Shown piece by piece: positions 35,989-45,881 of a DNA stretch of 64,000 nucleotides. Numbering within the stretch: the first letter of the stretch is position 1; the number at the start of each line of letters is the position of its first letter. A program made the position numbers and the translations under genes. The notes beneath the pieces are model-generated. The model made no database searches, was not told the origin of the DNA, and was given only the letters and a program-made list of their open reading frames with translations. The DNA is taken from NCBI RefSeq assembly GCF_001719125.1, contig NZ_CP017006.1, forward strand, positions 2,432,384 through 2,496,383. Reading direction: 5' to 3'. The stretch comes from Sulfolobus sp. A20. Its GTDB lineage: Archaea; Thermoproteota; Thermoprotei_A; Sulfolobales; Sulfolobaceae.

Positions 35989-36345
35989 CTACTCCGCCGG
36001 CTCAAATACTATTGACTCTATCAGTTCTTGCTTGACATACTTTGATCTAACCTTTAATCCGATCCTTAACTTCTTTGGATCCCCTAGATAATTGGCTTTA
36101 ACTCTAACTCCATTAATATCCACTAATAGAAGCACTGCTGTAAAAGGTAGTCCTCTTTCTATTATCGTGTAGGAATATACTACACCCTCTTTAGCTCCCC
36201 TAACATTTAATTTATCACTACTACACTTCGGACATGTTGTTCTAAGATTAGTGAAACTGTATCCACAATTCTTACAAGAAAGTATAGGTACTTCACCTGA
36301 TCTTAATACGTTATAGTATTCATCATTTAATTGCTTGTAATCCAT
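35989..36345 (-). CDS. DUF35 zinc-ribbon/OB-fold protein, partner of the thiolase-like protein
   Basis: A 118-residue protein with an N-terminal rubredoxin-like zinc ribbon (SCKNCG then CPKCSS) followed by an OB fold with VYSYTIIERGLPFTAVLLLV. DUF35 proteins form complexes with thiolase-like enzymes, for example ChsH2 with Ltp2 aldolase, or with HMG-CoA synthase in archaea. It overlaps the thiolase-like gene by one base, so a stoichiometric complex is likely. Confidence 0.87.
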   Translation of the reverse strand: MDYKQLNDEYYNVLRSGEVPILSCKNCGYSFTNLRTTCPKCSSDKLNVRGAKEGVVYSYTIIERGLPFTAVLLLVDINGVRVKANYLGDPKKLRIGLKVRSKYVKQELIESIVFEPAE

Positions 36346-37547
36346 TATTCAACACCCAAAACTATTGTTGCTGAATGATCAAAAACCCCACCTAAAGTAT
36401 TAACTAAGGCAATTCTAGCATCCTTAACTTGTCTGTTCTCAGCTAATCCAGCTAATTGATATAATGCCTCAGCTAAAACTACACCACCACTGGTGAATCC
36501 CACTTGTCCAACATTTAGACTTCCACCACTCGTATTTATTGGATAAGATGAAGTAGGTAGGAAGCTATCTCCCATTACGAACTCCCCTCCTTTACCATTA
36601 TCAGCTAATCCTATCCCTTCTATCTCTAAAAGAACCATTATAGTATAGGCATCATATATTCCGTAGTAATCTATCTTATCTAAATTTAATGAGTTTAACG
36701 CCCTTCTCACGCTATGTTTAACTGGAGTATCTAATATATTTTCTCTTTCAGCTAATGGAATTGTTAGTGTAGCCTCTCCAAATCCCATCAACTTTATAGG
36801 GGATATACTTGACTTTGAAGCATTTTTACTTACCAAAATAGCTAAAGCCCCGTCAACTGGATTGGTAACTTCTAATAGCCTTAGAGGATAACTTACCATA
36901 GGTGACTCTAGCACGTCTTTCAATGTTAACTTCCCTCTATATATTGCTTTAGGGTTTAGATTAGCGTTCTCCCTTTGCTTTACAGCTATCATTGCCCTAC
37001 CACTATCGTCTGTATTATGTTCCCTCATGTACCTATTAGCTATTAACGCATAATCGCTCGTTGGATAGAACTCAATAGTAGGTATTGTTAACTCATAATA
37101 TGTAACCCCTTCATTGACGTAATTTTTAATAGTGGACTCAAACATCGAACTTCGTATTCTCTTGAGCAGATTTCCCTTTCCTCCTCCTACAACTAATACG
37201 TTATTAGCCAGACCGCTTTCCACAGCCTTAAAAGCCCTATAAGTTCCTACAACTATTGACGAACCTCCAGTATACACATAGTCGAAGTAATTAAGCTTGT
37301 TTATTCCAACCTTGCTAGCTACCTTATTAATTAGGAATATTCCAGTATCATGTGAATTATCAATTGTCCCTGGCACTGCAGTAACAACCAATCCATCTAT
37401 TTCGTCTTTTTCCATGTTAGCCATTTTAATGGCTTCAATTATTGACCTCTTGAATAGCTCTACAGCAGGTACCTCAACCTTCTTCTCGTAATAGAAACCA
37501 AATCCTACAATACTAGCATCTACCATGGTTTCATTAATTACTTTCAT
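36345..37547 (-). CDS. Thiolase-like protein lacking catalytic Cys and GHP histidine (retro-aldolase candidate)
   Basis: A 400-residue protein with the thiolase fold: MANMEKDEIDGLVVT, AFKAVESGLANNVLVVGGGK, INTSGGSLNVGQVGFTSGGV. Aligned to the thiolase at 57208, the nucleophilic Cys position in VYTGGSSIV is Gly, and the GHP motif reads GQV. It therefore cannot use the normal Claisen thiolase mechanism. The same features and an adjoining DUF35 gene characterise Ltp2-type retro-aldolases that split 22- or 17-hydroxy steroid CoA side chains. Function here is inferred from that comparison. Confidence 0.8.
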   Translation of the reverse strand: MKVINETMVDASIVGFGFYYEKKVEVPAVELFKRSIIEAIKMANMEKDEIDGLVVTAVPGTIDNSHDTGIFLINKVASKVGINKLNYFDYVYTGGSSIVVGTYRAFKAVESGLANNVLVVGGGKGNLLKRIRSSMFESTIKNYVNEGVTYYELTIPTIEFYPTSDYALIANRYMREHNTDDSGRAMIAVKQRENANLNPKAIYRGKLTLKDVLESPMVSYPLRLLEVTNPVDGALAILVSKNASKSSISPIKLMGFGEATLTIPLAERENILDTPVKHSVRRALNSLNLDKIDYYGIYDAYTIMVLLEIEGIGLADNGKGGEFVMGDSFLPTSSYPINTSGGSLNVGQVGFTSGGVVLAEALYQLAGLAENRQVKDARIALVNTLGGVFDHSATIVLGVE

Positions 37548-38325
37548 TAATAAACTATATAAACTTTCCTTACTGACGTTATAGGTTTATGAACTACTTG
37601 AATTCATTAACAATAAGTTTTCATTATGATGTTAGTGAAAAACTATATTCCTAGACGAGTAATGGTTATTAAAAATCTTTTATACGATAAAAAGTATTGT
37701 TTCATAATTATTCATTTCGTACATATGTGTAACATAAAATTCTATTAAAATTTTTAAAATAGATAGGGTAAATATCTTACAAAATTAAAATACTCTCTAA
37801 AGATTTTTTGAACTAATAACGGCAAAACTAGATACGACTTTATAGTTTAAGAACAAAGGTATAAATTAAGTTAGATATGTCTACAGACGTAGTGGAAGGG
37901 TAACGATAGCAATGGGAAGCAAAATGTATCGTTCCTCCATTTTCTACACATAATGGGAGTACACTAATGTTCACATGTTAGTTTTATAGATAAGAACTTG
38001 GTGAAGTTTTAATTTTACACACAAAATATTTAGCTTCATAACTTTTATTGCCTTCAATTTCGTCGAAAGTGTAATAGTGTAATCTAAGCATCTAACGTGC
38101 TTTGCTAATGACATCATATTTTTTAGTTCAGTTATGAAGGTATATAAAAGGTATAATCTAACCTAGTAACGAGAATTTAAATTTAAGAAAATTCGTCAAT
38201 GAGTGACCTAAACTGATTTCATACCCATATAACGGAAGTATATTTAACTTTATCAATTTAAATCTAATTAATGTATTTCAATTTTCTTATAAAGTTTTTA
38301 ATATGACTTTATTATAATAATCGTT
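37548..38325. other. Long intergenic region without recognised features
   Basis: These 778 bases between divergent genes are AT-rich and show no reading frame with coding character, no clear hairpin of the IS605 type and no tRNA. TATA-like stretches near 38297-38307 fit the promoter of the amidohydrolase at 38326, and similar ones near 37570 may serve the thiolase-like gene. Confidence 0.45.
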
Positions 38326-39186
38326 ATGGGCTATATAGATTCTCACGTGCATCTTTGGGTAAGAGAGATAATGTCGGATGAAATGATAAGGAGAGTAAAT
38401 AACATGTCTAATAACGCAGTTGACAGGCAACTAGTTTCCATCGATCACATAATCAAAGAAATGGATGAGGCTAACATAGAATACGTCGTAAACATAGTAT
38501 ATCCTTCAAGAGAAATGTGGGGATCTAATGAGGATATAGTGCTAAGGGCTATTAATTTCTTCAAGAAATACCCTGATAGAATCTCAATTGTGGGAGGGGT
38601 TCAACCAAACCACTTATCAGAAAAGGAGACTAAATATTGGCTAGAGAAACAGTACGAGGCAGGAGTTTCAGGTTTCAAGATACATCCTCCTCATATGTGG
38701 GTAAAACCAAATAGTTATAGGGTTGAAGAAGGTGGTCTAAAACAATTAGAAATTATATATGAGTTCGCTCAAGACCATAATTTACCTATAATAGTCCATA
38801 CTGGAACTAGTTATTTTCCAGTTGCCAGAAATAAGTATGGTGACCCCATATTTGCGGACGACGTTTCAGTAGACTTTCCCAAACTGAGAATCATATTAGC
38901 TCATAGTGGAAGACCTATATGGGTAAATACGGCATTTCAGTTGGCTAGAATTAGAAGGAATATTTATCTGGATTTGTCAAGTATACCGCCCAAAAGAATC
39001 CTAGATTACATACCTAGACTTGAGGAGATAAAGGATAAATGCCTCTATGGTAGTGACTTCCCCGACATAGGTGTTAAGGGTTTAAAGGAAAACCTAATGG
39101 AGTTCTTGAGTATTTCTATTTCCGAGGAAGCAAAGGAAAAAATTGCCAAAATAAATCCTGAAAGTTTCTTTAAACCTCTAGCTTAA
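38326..39186 (+). CDS. Amidohydrolase-2 (ACMSD-like) metal-dependent hydrolase or decarboxylase
   Basis: A 286-residue TIM-barrel protein with N-terminal IDSHVHLW (HxH metal ligands), [14 protein letters not shown] and [11 protein letters not shown] for the third and fourth ligands, and [11 protein letters not shown] with the catalytic Asp. The family includes 2-amino-3-carboxymuconate semialdehyde decarboxylase, resorcylate decarboxylases and lactone hydrolases. A decarboxylase or hydrolase of a ring-derived acid is likely. It is convergent with an MFS transporter, overlapping by four bases. Confidence 0.82.
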   Translation: MGYIDSHVHLWVREIMSDEMIRRVNNMSNNAVDRQLVSIDHIIKEMDEANIEYVVNIVYPSREMWGSNEDIVLRAINFFKKYPDRISIVGGVQPNHLSEKETKYWLEKQYEAGVSGFKIHPPHMWVKPNSYRVEEGGLKQLEIIYEFAQDHNLPIIVHTGTSYFPVARNKYGDPIFADDVSVDFPKLRIILAHSGRPIWVNTAFQLARIRRNIYLDLSSIPPKRILDYIPRLEEIKDKCLYGSDFPDIGVKGLKENLMEFLSISISEEAKEKIAKINPESFFKPLA

Positions 39187-40463
39187 GATCTTTTAAGACC
39201 TACAGAAGTTTCTTCCAACGTTTTTCTTTTAGTTTCCTTCGCCATTAATATAGAGAATATAAAGGCTATGACACATGTAATGCCGAACACGATAAGGGAA
39301 GTTGAAAATCCTAGATCTTTTACCATTATAGGAAAATAGAATACTCCTAACACAGCCCCAATCCTACTTATCGACGTAGCAAAACCTTGCCCACTAGACC
39401 TAACAGAAGTGGGAAACAATTCTGTCGGATAAAATAAGGTGACTGCTCCAGCCCACTGTTCTAATGCTACAAATGTCATGAAGTATGGAACTAAAATAAA
39501 ACCGAAAATTTTTACTATTCCTCCTAAGATCAGTAGGAGGGACATAGCTCCTAATCCGAATAGAAGTACAACTCTTCTTCCTAAAGAATCTATTAGAAAC
39601 TCCGCTATTATATAGCCAATGATTGCTCCTATCCCTATGACCATCGTTCCATATAGAACTTCATAGTTTGAGGGAAAAGCGAATTCTCTCAGTATTAAGG
39701 GATAATACAGACCTATTCCATATGAGGCTACATCAAATAGGAACCAGACTAGGGATACGAAAAGAGTTACTAGTAATACATTACCCTTAAATAGATCAAG
39801 GTATCCCTTAATTCCCTTATTTTCATCTTCTTGTTTAGGTAAATTACTGTCCTTAAGTACTCCTTTAGATACTAGCCATCTTGGTGATTCAATTAATCTT
39901 ATTCTAATTAAGATTATGGGAATTGAAATTAAAGCTCCAAAGAGAAAAACCCATCTCCAGTAATAAGCACCTAGAGGTAATGTGAGCAGTGTAATTAATG
40001 CAGAGACTAATGTCCCTACCCAATACATTGAAACGCTACCGGTTAAGTATCTCCCCCTACTGATAGAAGGTGAGAATTCAGCTATTAAAGTACTACTTAC
40101 TGGGTAGTCTCCCCCAATTCCAACACCTAATAGTAGCCTAGATATGAAGAGCTGAATGAAGTTTTGAGATAAGGCTGAGGTTATGCCAAATACTGCGAAG
40201 AAAATTAGGTCTATTCCCATTATTCTACTCCTTCCTACTTTATCAGATAACCAGCCGAATAATATAGCCCCGAAAATCATTCCAATCAAGGAAGAAGCTG
40301 TAACTAACCCAGTTTCAACTGAAGATAAACCCATTTCGTGTTCAATGAAATATATTGCGAAAGATATAACTGACAAGTCATATCCATCTAAGAAGAATCC
40401 TGCAGAGGATACGAAAAATGATCTTATTTTAACCCCCTTGGGTAATTTGTCAAAGTAGCTCAT
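39183..40463 (-). CDS. MFS transporter, aromatic-acid/sugar porter type
   Basis: A 426-residue membrane protein with about twelve hydrophobic segments. Family signatures are [18 protein letters not shown] near the start, [16 protein letters not shown] after helix 2, [20 protein letters not shown], and [20 protein letters not shown] in the second half. It likely imports organic acids, including aromatic acids, by proton symport across the cytoplasmic membrane. Convergent with the amidohydrolase gene, suggesting a shared substrate. Confidence 0.86.
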   Translation of the reverse strand: MSYFDKLPKGVKIRSFFVSSAGFFLDGYDLSVISFAIYFIEHEMGLSSVETGLVTASSLIGMIFGAILFGWLSDKVGRSRIMGIDLIFFAVFGITSALSQNFIQLFISRLLLGVGIGGDYPVSSTLIAEFSPSISRGRYLTGSVSMYWVGTLVSALITLLTLPLGAYYWRWVFLFGALISIPIILIRIRLIESPRWLVSKGVLKDSNLPKQEDENKGIKGYLDLFKGNVLLVTLFVSLVWFLFDVASYGIGLYYPLILREFAFPSNYEVLYGTMVIGIGAIIGYIIAEFLIDSLGRRVVLLFGLGAMSLLLILGGIVKIFGFILVPYFMTFVALEQWAGAVTLFYPTELFPTSVRSSGQGFATSISRIGAVLGVFYFPIMVKDLGFSTSLIVFGITCVIAFIFSILMAKETKRKTLEETSVGLKRS

Positions 40464-40553
40464 CTTAAGTATAGTATGATTAAAGGAAAGATAAAAATGT
40501 TTGCTAGTTTATAGTTAGTTTGTATACCATATTAATTTCACATAAGTGTGGGA

Positions 40554-40590
40554 AGCCTCGCCATTTATAGAAGGGAGGAAGTCAGATAGG
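40554..40590 (+). repeat. Solo IS605-like end
   Basis: The sequence aagcctcgccatttatagaa, then gggaggaagtcag, has the tail and head (aagcctcgcc) of the IS605-type ends. The stem has decayed (cgcc versus gaag). It lies between the MFS transporter start and the enolase-superfamily gene. No transposase is near. Confidence 0.5.
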
Positions 40591-40655
40591 TGTGAGGATC
40601 AATAGACTTGAAGAGTAGAAAAGTTTAATTCTTATAGTCGAGTAAGAATTTAATA

Positions 40656-41765
40656 ATGAAAATAAATGATATTAAAATATACAAAGTAAAATTACCACTT
40701 AAGGAACCAGTACAATTCTCATGGGAACCTACAATTAATAATCACTTCGAGTTTTCCCTAGTAATAGTTGAGGGAGAAGGCGTTAAAGGATATTCTGCAA
40801 CTCAGTTCACGGCTCAGACTGATGTAGCAGTTAAGGGACTAATGCCTACACTAAAAAACTTAGATATTGAGGACTTCATAACAAATGATAGAATCTTAGA
40901 GTTGGGGAGTTGGTTTTTTGGTAGAGTTGGACCGATAGAAGTTGCGTTATGGGACTTAATAGCCAAAAAGGAGAACCTACCACTATATAGATTGTTCAGA
41001 GGTAACAGGAAAGAAGTAAAAATATACGCTAGTACAGGTAGATTAATGAAATCCAATGAGTTAATTAATTTAATGAAGAAATATTATGAGTTAGGGATTG
41101 ACCTAGTTAAAATTAGATTTCATAGACCAAGAATAGAAGATGATTTTGACATCATAAAACAGATTAGGAGGGAATTTGGAAATTCAATAAAGATTGCAGT
41201 TGATGCGAATCAAGCTTGGTCATTTGTTCCACCATTTTGGAACAGATATGATGCCTTAAAGGTCGCTAAAGAATTAGAGAGGTATGAGGTTGAGTGGTTA
41301 GAGGAACCTCTCTTCAAAGACGATATAGAAGGCTATGCTTGGCTAAGAAGGAACACTAATATAAAAATAGCAGGCAATGAATTGGAATATAATTTTTCAA
41401 AATTTAAGCAATTTATTGATAATAAGGCATTAGATATAATTCAAGCAGATGCCATTTATTCCAACGGTTTCAATGAATGTGTAAAGATAGCCTTGCTTAG
41501 CCAAATCAATAATCTTTTGTTTCTCCCTCACGCTTGGGATCCAGGCTTAGGCTGGTTAGCTAACTTACATTTAGTCGCCAGTTTACCAGAAAATCTCACA
41601 CCATATTTAGAAACTCCTTTAGATCCTTCGTGGTGGTTCGATGAAATTATTCAATTCGGTTTCAAGGACAAAATTAACATTGAAAATGGATACGTGAAAG
41701 TCCCTGAGAAAGGAGGATTAGGTGTAGAATTAGATCTAGAAAAAATTAAAAATTTTATTGTTTAG
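40656..41765 (+). CDS. Enolase-superfamily dehydratase/epimerase
   Basis: A 369-residue protein of the mandelate racemase/muconate lactonizing group. Barrel residues visible: K152 and R154 (VKIRFHR), D183 (DANQAW), E216 (LEEPL), E242 (GNELEY), D265 and H292 (ADAIYS, PHAWDPG) and E319. The KxR rather than KxK motif and the D-H dyad resemble acid-sugar dehydratases. It is convergent with an acyl-CoA synthetase, with one base between the stop codons. Substrate unknown. Confidence 0.83.
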   Translation: MKINDIKIYKVKLPLKEPVQFSWEPTINNHFEFSLVIVEGEGVKGYSATQFTAQTDVAVKGLMPTLKNLDIEDFITNDRILELGSWFFGRVGPIEVALWDLIAKKENLPLYRLFRGNRKEVKIYASTGRLMKSNELINLMKKYYELGIDLVKIRFHRPRIEDDFDIIKQIRREFGNSIKIAVDANQAWSFVPPFWNRYDALKVAKELERYEVEWLEEPLFKDDIEGYAWLRRNTNIKIAGNELEYNFSKFKQFIDNKALDIIQADAIYSNGFNECVKIALLSQINNLLFLPHAWDPGLGWLANLHLVASLPENLTPYLETPLDPSWWFDEIIQFGFKDKINIENGYVKVPEKGGLGVELDLEKIKNFIV

Positions 41766-41766
41766 A

Positions 41767-43458
41767 TTATTTTTGGACTAGAATGTTTGAAAATCTATCC
41801 CTCAAGACTTTTTTATCTATTTTTGCAGTGCTGGTCTTTGGAAGTTCTCCTTCTTCCCATATTATTATCTTGTCCGGAATCCACCATTTGGGAATAACGC
41901 CTTGATTTACGAATCCAGTTAAATGTTGTATTATATCATTCTCCGTTAACTTTCCCTTATATTCTTGTTTAGGAGTTATGATTGCTATGGGTCTCTCTAC
42001 CCACTTCTCATGTTTTGCTGCGATGACGGCAACTTCTGCTACTCCAGGGTGAGTAGAAATTAAGTCCTCAAGCTTAGTACTAGGTATCCATTCTCCACCA
42101 CTCTTTATTACATCCTTAACTCTATCAACATAAGCTAAATACCCTTCCTCATCCCATATGGCTAAATCTCCAGTGCGAAACCATCCGTCTTCAGTCCAAC
42201 TCTCCTCAGTTTTCTTAGGATCCTTGTAGTAGCCTCTAGTCATCCATGGGGCTCTAACAACTATTTCACCTATAGTTTTTCCATCCTTTGGAACGTCATT
42301 CATTTCTGGATCTACTACTCTGACAAAGACAAAGGGAGCTGATCTTCCAGCTCTATATAATATATATTCTTCCTTCTTCTCTTCTGACCAATTCTCCATC
42401 TTAGGCTTGAAAGTTAGTCCCCCCATCAGTGGGGCAGTTTCTGTCATACCCATTCCTTGACAAACTAGAATTCCTCTCCTCTTAGCTTCTTCATACAATC
42501 CTCTCGGTATTGCTTGACCTGCTACAATGAACTTGAATCCTCTTAAGTCATAGTTAGCCATCTCTGGGCTATTTATGATTAAATAAAGCATTGTTGGAAC
42601 TCCAGCAGTATATGTTACGCCTTCTTCCTTAATTATCCTTATTATGTGGTTCCAATCATATCTTCCCGGGTATACGGACTTCATTCCTAACAATAAAGAT
42701 GAATAGGGACTTCCCCATCCATGTACGTGAAACAATGGTGGTATTTGTAGCCAAACGTCCTTGCTTGTAAGATTTAAGGGAGGACCAGTCCACACACCTG
42801 CATTCACTACTATACTATGTAAGACTATGTCTCGATGTCTAAAGTAAGCACCTTTAGGTAATCCAGTAGTTCCAGACGTAAAGACTATCGTAGCTATCGT
42901 ATTTTCATTTAGCTCTGGGGGAATATAATTTGGATTACCTTCTCTAATCAATTTTTCATATTCGTAAACTTCTACATTAGGTAATTTCACATCAATATCC
43001 TCGTTCTTATCACTCATGACTACGACTTTTTTAACTGTAGGAAGTTTAGGCAGAAGTGAGGATAGTATGGGAATGAAATCTTCATTAGTGAATATTATTT
43101 CGTCTTCAGCTAAATTTATGGTATAAGCCATCTCTTCTGGTGATAATCTAACATTAACAGTGTGCATTACAGCACCAGTCATTGGAATTGCGTAATATAA
43201 TTCTAGGAATCTAATGGTATTCCAATCCATAACTCCTATTCTTGTACCTAAATTATCCTTGTCTCCAATTTTTATCTTAAAGTCATTTTGAATGACACTA
43301 GCCATTCTCTTGGCTCTATCATTAAGTTTAGAGTAAGTTAATCTCACTTTTGGTATCTTAGGTGGGGCATAAACTATCTCTTGATCTGGATAGGCATAGG
43401 AGCTCCACTCTATAATCTTATCTATGGTTAACTGGTAATCGTAGATTTTGCCCATCAT
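41767..43458 (-). CDS. AMP-forming acyl-CoA synthetase (medium/long-chain type)
   Basis: A 563-residue adenylate-forming ligase: IVFTSGTTGLPKGAYFRH, PLFHVHGWGSPYSSLLLG, GMGMTETAPLMGG, WFRTGDLAIWDEEGYL, DRVKDVIKSGGEWI and LPKTSTAKIDKKVL with the catalytic Lys. The HVHGWG and GGEWI segments are those of medium- and long-chain fatty acid CoA ligases (FadD3/AlkK-like). It is followed upstream by the MaoC gene on the same strand, fitting acid activation and hydration in one pathway. Confidence 0.88.
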   Translation of the reverse strand: MMGKIYDYQLTIDKIIEWSSYAYPDQEIVYAPPKIPKVRLTYSKLNDRAKRMASVIQNDFKIKIGDKDNLGTRIGVMDWNTIRFLELYYAIPMTGAVMHTVNVRLSPEEMAYTINLAEDEIIFTNEDFIPILSSLLPKLPTVKKVVVMSDKNEDIDVKLPNVEVYEYEKLIREGNPNYIPPELNENTIATIVFTSGTTGLPKGAYFRHRDIVLHSIVVNAGVWTGPPLNLTSKDVWLQIPPLFHVHGWGSPYSSLLLGMKSVYPGRYDWNHIIRIIKEEGVTYTAGVPTMLYLIINSPEMANYDLRGFKFIVAGQAIPRGLYEEAKRRGILVCQGMGMTETAPLMGGLTFKPKMENWSEEKKEEYILYRAGRSAPFVFVRVVDPEMNDVPKDGKTIGEIVVRAPWMTRGYYKDPKKTEESWTEDGWFRTGDLAIWDEEGYLAYVDRVKDVIKSGGEWIPSTKLEDLISTHPGVAEVAVIAAKHEKWVERPIAIITPKQEYKGKLTENDIIQHLTGFVNQGVIPKWWIPDKIIIWEEGELPKTSTAKIDKKVLRDRFSNILVQK

Positions 43459-43522
43459 AATATACTATGACTTAGACTGTTTAAAAAGTTTTATAATAAA
43501 TAGAATCATAAATTTTATTTAA

Positions 43523-43987
43523 TTAATATATTCTTACTCTGGAAACTAAAAGTTTAGATTCCGATTCTACCACAACTTCATCGTTCTGATTCTTAACCCT
43601 TGATTTTATAGTGACAACACCACCATTATACTTCTCAACTGGCTTCTTATCAACAACCTCTGCTTCCCCATAAATAGTATCACCAACTCTAACAGGTTTT
43701 AAGAACTTAGTATGCATTTCTAGGAAAGCCATAGCTGTCCCCGCTACTAACATCCCCATATGCCCAGAAAGTAAAGTTACGGTTAATAGTCCGTGGGCAA
43801 TTCTACTTCCAAATATTGTTTTCTTAGCGAACATATCATCTACATGTAGCGGGTTAAAATCACCACTTAAACCAGCGAAAAGTACTATATGAGCATCTGT
43901 AACTGTTATTCTGGGGGAAATGAACTTCATCCCTATTTCGAAATCATCAAAAGTTAGAGGCGGAGATTTATTGGAAGACATAGTCAT
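43523..43987 (-). CDS. MaoC-like hotdog enoyl-CoA hydratase
   Basis: A 154-residue single hotdog protein with the hydratase-2 motif GDFNPLHVDDMFA, in which D43 and H48 form the catalytic pair, and HGLLTVTLLSGHMG after it. It adds water to (2E)-enoyl-CoA to give (3R)-hydroxyacyl-CoA. MaoC partners of thiolase-like aldolases occur in steroid side-chain loci. It is 64 bases upstream of the acyl-CoA synthetase and likely co-transcribed. Confidence 0.85.
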   Translation of the reverse strand: MTMSSNKSPPLTFDDFEIGMKFISPRITVTDAHIVLFAGLSGDFNPLHVDDMFAKKTIFGSRIAHGLLTVTLLSGHMGMLVAGTAMAFLEMHTKFLKPVRVGDTIYGEAEVVDKKPVEKYNGGVVTIKSRVKNQNDEVVVESESKLLVSRVRIY

Positions 43988-44204
43988 AAGTTAGAAAAGT
44001 TGTTTAATAAACTTTTCTATCCCAAGCTGATTTTTATATAATAATAATCGATAAATTAAGAATAATTTAATATAATCTTTACCACTGCTCTTAATGGGAG
44101 AACTTGATGATGTTAATAAAATCATTCGTTAATCCATGACAATGTACGTCCATAAATAAATTATATACTAAAGCTTTTATAGGAAATCGATAGTTACACT
44201 TATA

Positions 44205-45383
44205 GTGAAAAATATGTTATTGGGTTTTTCAAGTGAATATAAGAAATCTTACGAGGGATCATCAATGGACTTGATGGCTAAAGCTGTAAAGGGAGCTTTG
44301 GATATGGCTAAGTTAGAGCCAAAAGATATTGACGGTGTAATCACAAGCTGGTTACCTTGGATCTTCGATGGTGCCCTCGCAATAGGTTTCCCAGAAAACT
44401 ATATCAGCGAATATTTAGGGATAAAACCTAGATTTGTTGATTTGGTACAATATGGTGGAGCATCGGCAATAGAAATGTTCTATAGGGCTTATAAAGCCGT
44501 AAAAAGCGGTGAAGCTGATAGAGTTTTATGCGTTATAGGTGGAAAGGGCACTATCATGAAAAAGCAACTGAGGGAGGGAGGGATCAACGATTATCTTGAA
44601 GTTGAAATGAACAACATAGTGAGAAATACCCCGTTTGATGAGCTCATAAGAGTTTACAAGGACATGGATCCAATATCGTTCTACGCTATGGTAGCTAAAA
44701 GACATTCTAAGCTATTTGGTACAACTGATGAGCAAAGAGCGTTATTAGCTGTTCAACAAAGATATAACGCTAATTATAATGATAGAGCCTTATTCAGAGG
44801 ACCTTTAACAGTAAAGGATGTAATAAATTCAAGAATAGTTTCTTCTCCACTTCATTTATTTGAAATAACTTATCCTATCGATGGATTTCTAGCTTTTATA
44901 GTTGGGAAAGGTACATCACAGTTGAGATCCTTAGAAGTATTGTCTTATGGAGATGCAATATGGCCAGAATTCGTAGCTGAAAGGAACATCGACATAGTTT
45001 ATACTCCAACAATAGAAAGTGTGAAGAAGATAAATTTCAATTTAAATAAGATTGATGCGTTTGAGATTTATGACGCCTTTACAATCATGGTTTTGACGGA
45101 GCTTGAAGATCTCGGATTAACGGAAAAAGGTAAAATAGGTAAATTCGTAGAAGAAAATGATCTGACAATAAAGGGTAATATTCCAGTTAATACTGGTGGG
45201 GGAAGCCTAAATATGGGACAACCCGCTTACATGAGTGGTATTATAATTCTTGAAGAGGCGTTTTTACAGTTTAACAACCTAGCTAAGGGACACCAAGTAG
45301 GTGGAGCAGACTATATCCTAATCAATGGTTTAGGAGGATGGAATACTCACGCAAGTACTTTAATAATAGGTGAGAGAAAGTGA
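44205..45383 (+). CDS. Thiolase-like protein lacking catalytic Cys and GHP histidine (retro-aldolase candidate)
   Basis: A 392-residue thiolase-fold protein. Where a thiolase has its Cys, it reads VQYGGASAI with Gly; where GHP is expected, SLNMGQPAYMSG has Gln. It shares AYKAVKSGEADRVLCVIGGK and VNTGGGSLNMG with the protein at 36345, so the two are paralogues. It is followed by a DUF35 gene with a four-base GTGA overlap and then by a tandem SCP2 gene. It probably acts as a carbon-carbon lyase (aldolase) rather than a thiolase; this is inferred. Start GTG 44205 fits a TATA-like aagcttttata at 44170-44180; ATG 44214 is possible. Confidence 0.8.
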   Translation: MKNMLLGFSSEYKKSYEGSSMDLMAKAVKGALDMAKLEPKDIDGVITSWLPWIFDGALAIGFPENYISEYLGIKPRFVDLVQYGGASAIEMFYRAYKAVKSGEADRVLCVIGGKGTIMKKQLREGGINDYLEVEMNNIVRNTPFDELIRVYKDMDPISFYAMVAKRHSKLFGTTDEQRALLAVQQRYNANYNDRALFRGPLTVKDVINSRIVSSPLHLFEITYPIDGFLAFIVGKGTSQLRSLEVLSYGDAIWPEFVAERNIDIVYTPTIESVKKINFNLNKIDAFEIYDAFTIMVLTELEDLGLTEKGKIGKFVEENDLTIKGNIPVNTGGGSLNMGQPAYMSGIIILEEAFLQFNNLAKGHQVGGADYILINGLGGWNTHASTLIIGERK

Positions 45384-45742
45384 GATTAGATGAAATAATC
45401 CTAACATATTTAGATTACTTTAACAAAGAGAAATTACCATACATTAAATGCAATAATTGTGGATACGTATTTTACTACCCTAGAGCTATTTGCCCGAAGT
45501 GTTTATCAGATAGATTGTCAGTTATGGAGAGTAAGGGTGAAGGAGAAATATATTCGGAAACTAAATTTAATGATGGGAAGGGGGAAATAACCATCGTAAG
45601 CTTAATAAAGCTTGATGAAGGTTTCACCATTTACGCAAATGTGATAGCCAATAATCCTAGTGAAGTTGATATTAATAAGAGAGTAAAAGTTATATTTAAA
45701 GAGGTGGTAAAAAATCAAAAATTCCCCTTCTTTACAATATAA
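45380..45742 (+). CDS. DUF35 zinc-ribbon/OB-fold protein
   Basis: A 120-residue partner of the thiolase-like protein just upstream. Zinc ribbon IKCNNCGYVFYYPRAICPKC is followed by an OB fold with GEGEIYSETKF and VSLIKLDEGFTIYANV. The start GTG overlaps the upstream stop (GTGA), a sign of coupled translation and complex formation. Length is normal for the family. Confidence 0.86.
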   Translation: MRLDEIILTYLDYFNKEKLPYIKCNNCGYVFYYPRAICPKCLSDRLSVMESKGEGEIYSETKFNDGKGEITIVSLIKLDEGFTIYANVIANNPSEVDINKRVKVIFKEVVKNQKFPFFTI

Positions 45743-45881
45743 ACCAATTTTTTCATCCTTCCAATCTAATTTCCTGGAAAGTTTATGGTAACGTGGAAAA
45801 AGTCTTAAAAATAGTGAGAGCTTTAGACAAATAAACCTTGATTAAGCAAAATTTATAGTCTTCAGTATATGTAAACTTAAC

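Noticed and set aside
37548-38325. Possible small RNA or C/D box RNA in the long gap
   Set aside because: Scattered tgatg and ctga-like words occur, but no ordered C-D'-C'-D set with guide spacing was seen.
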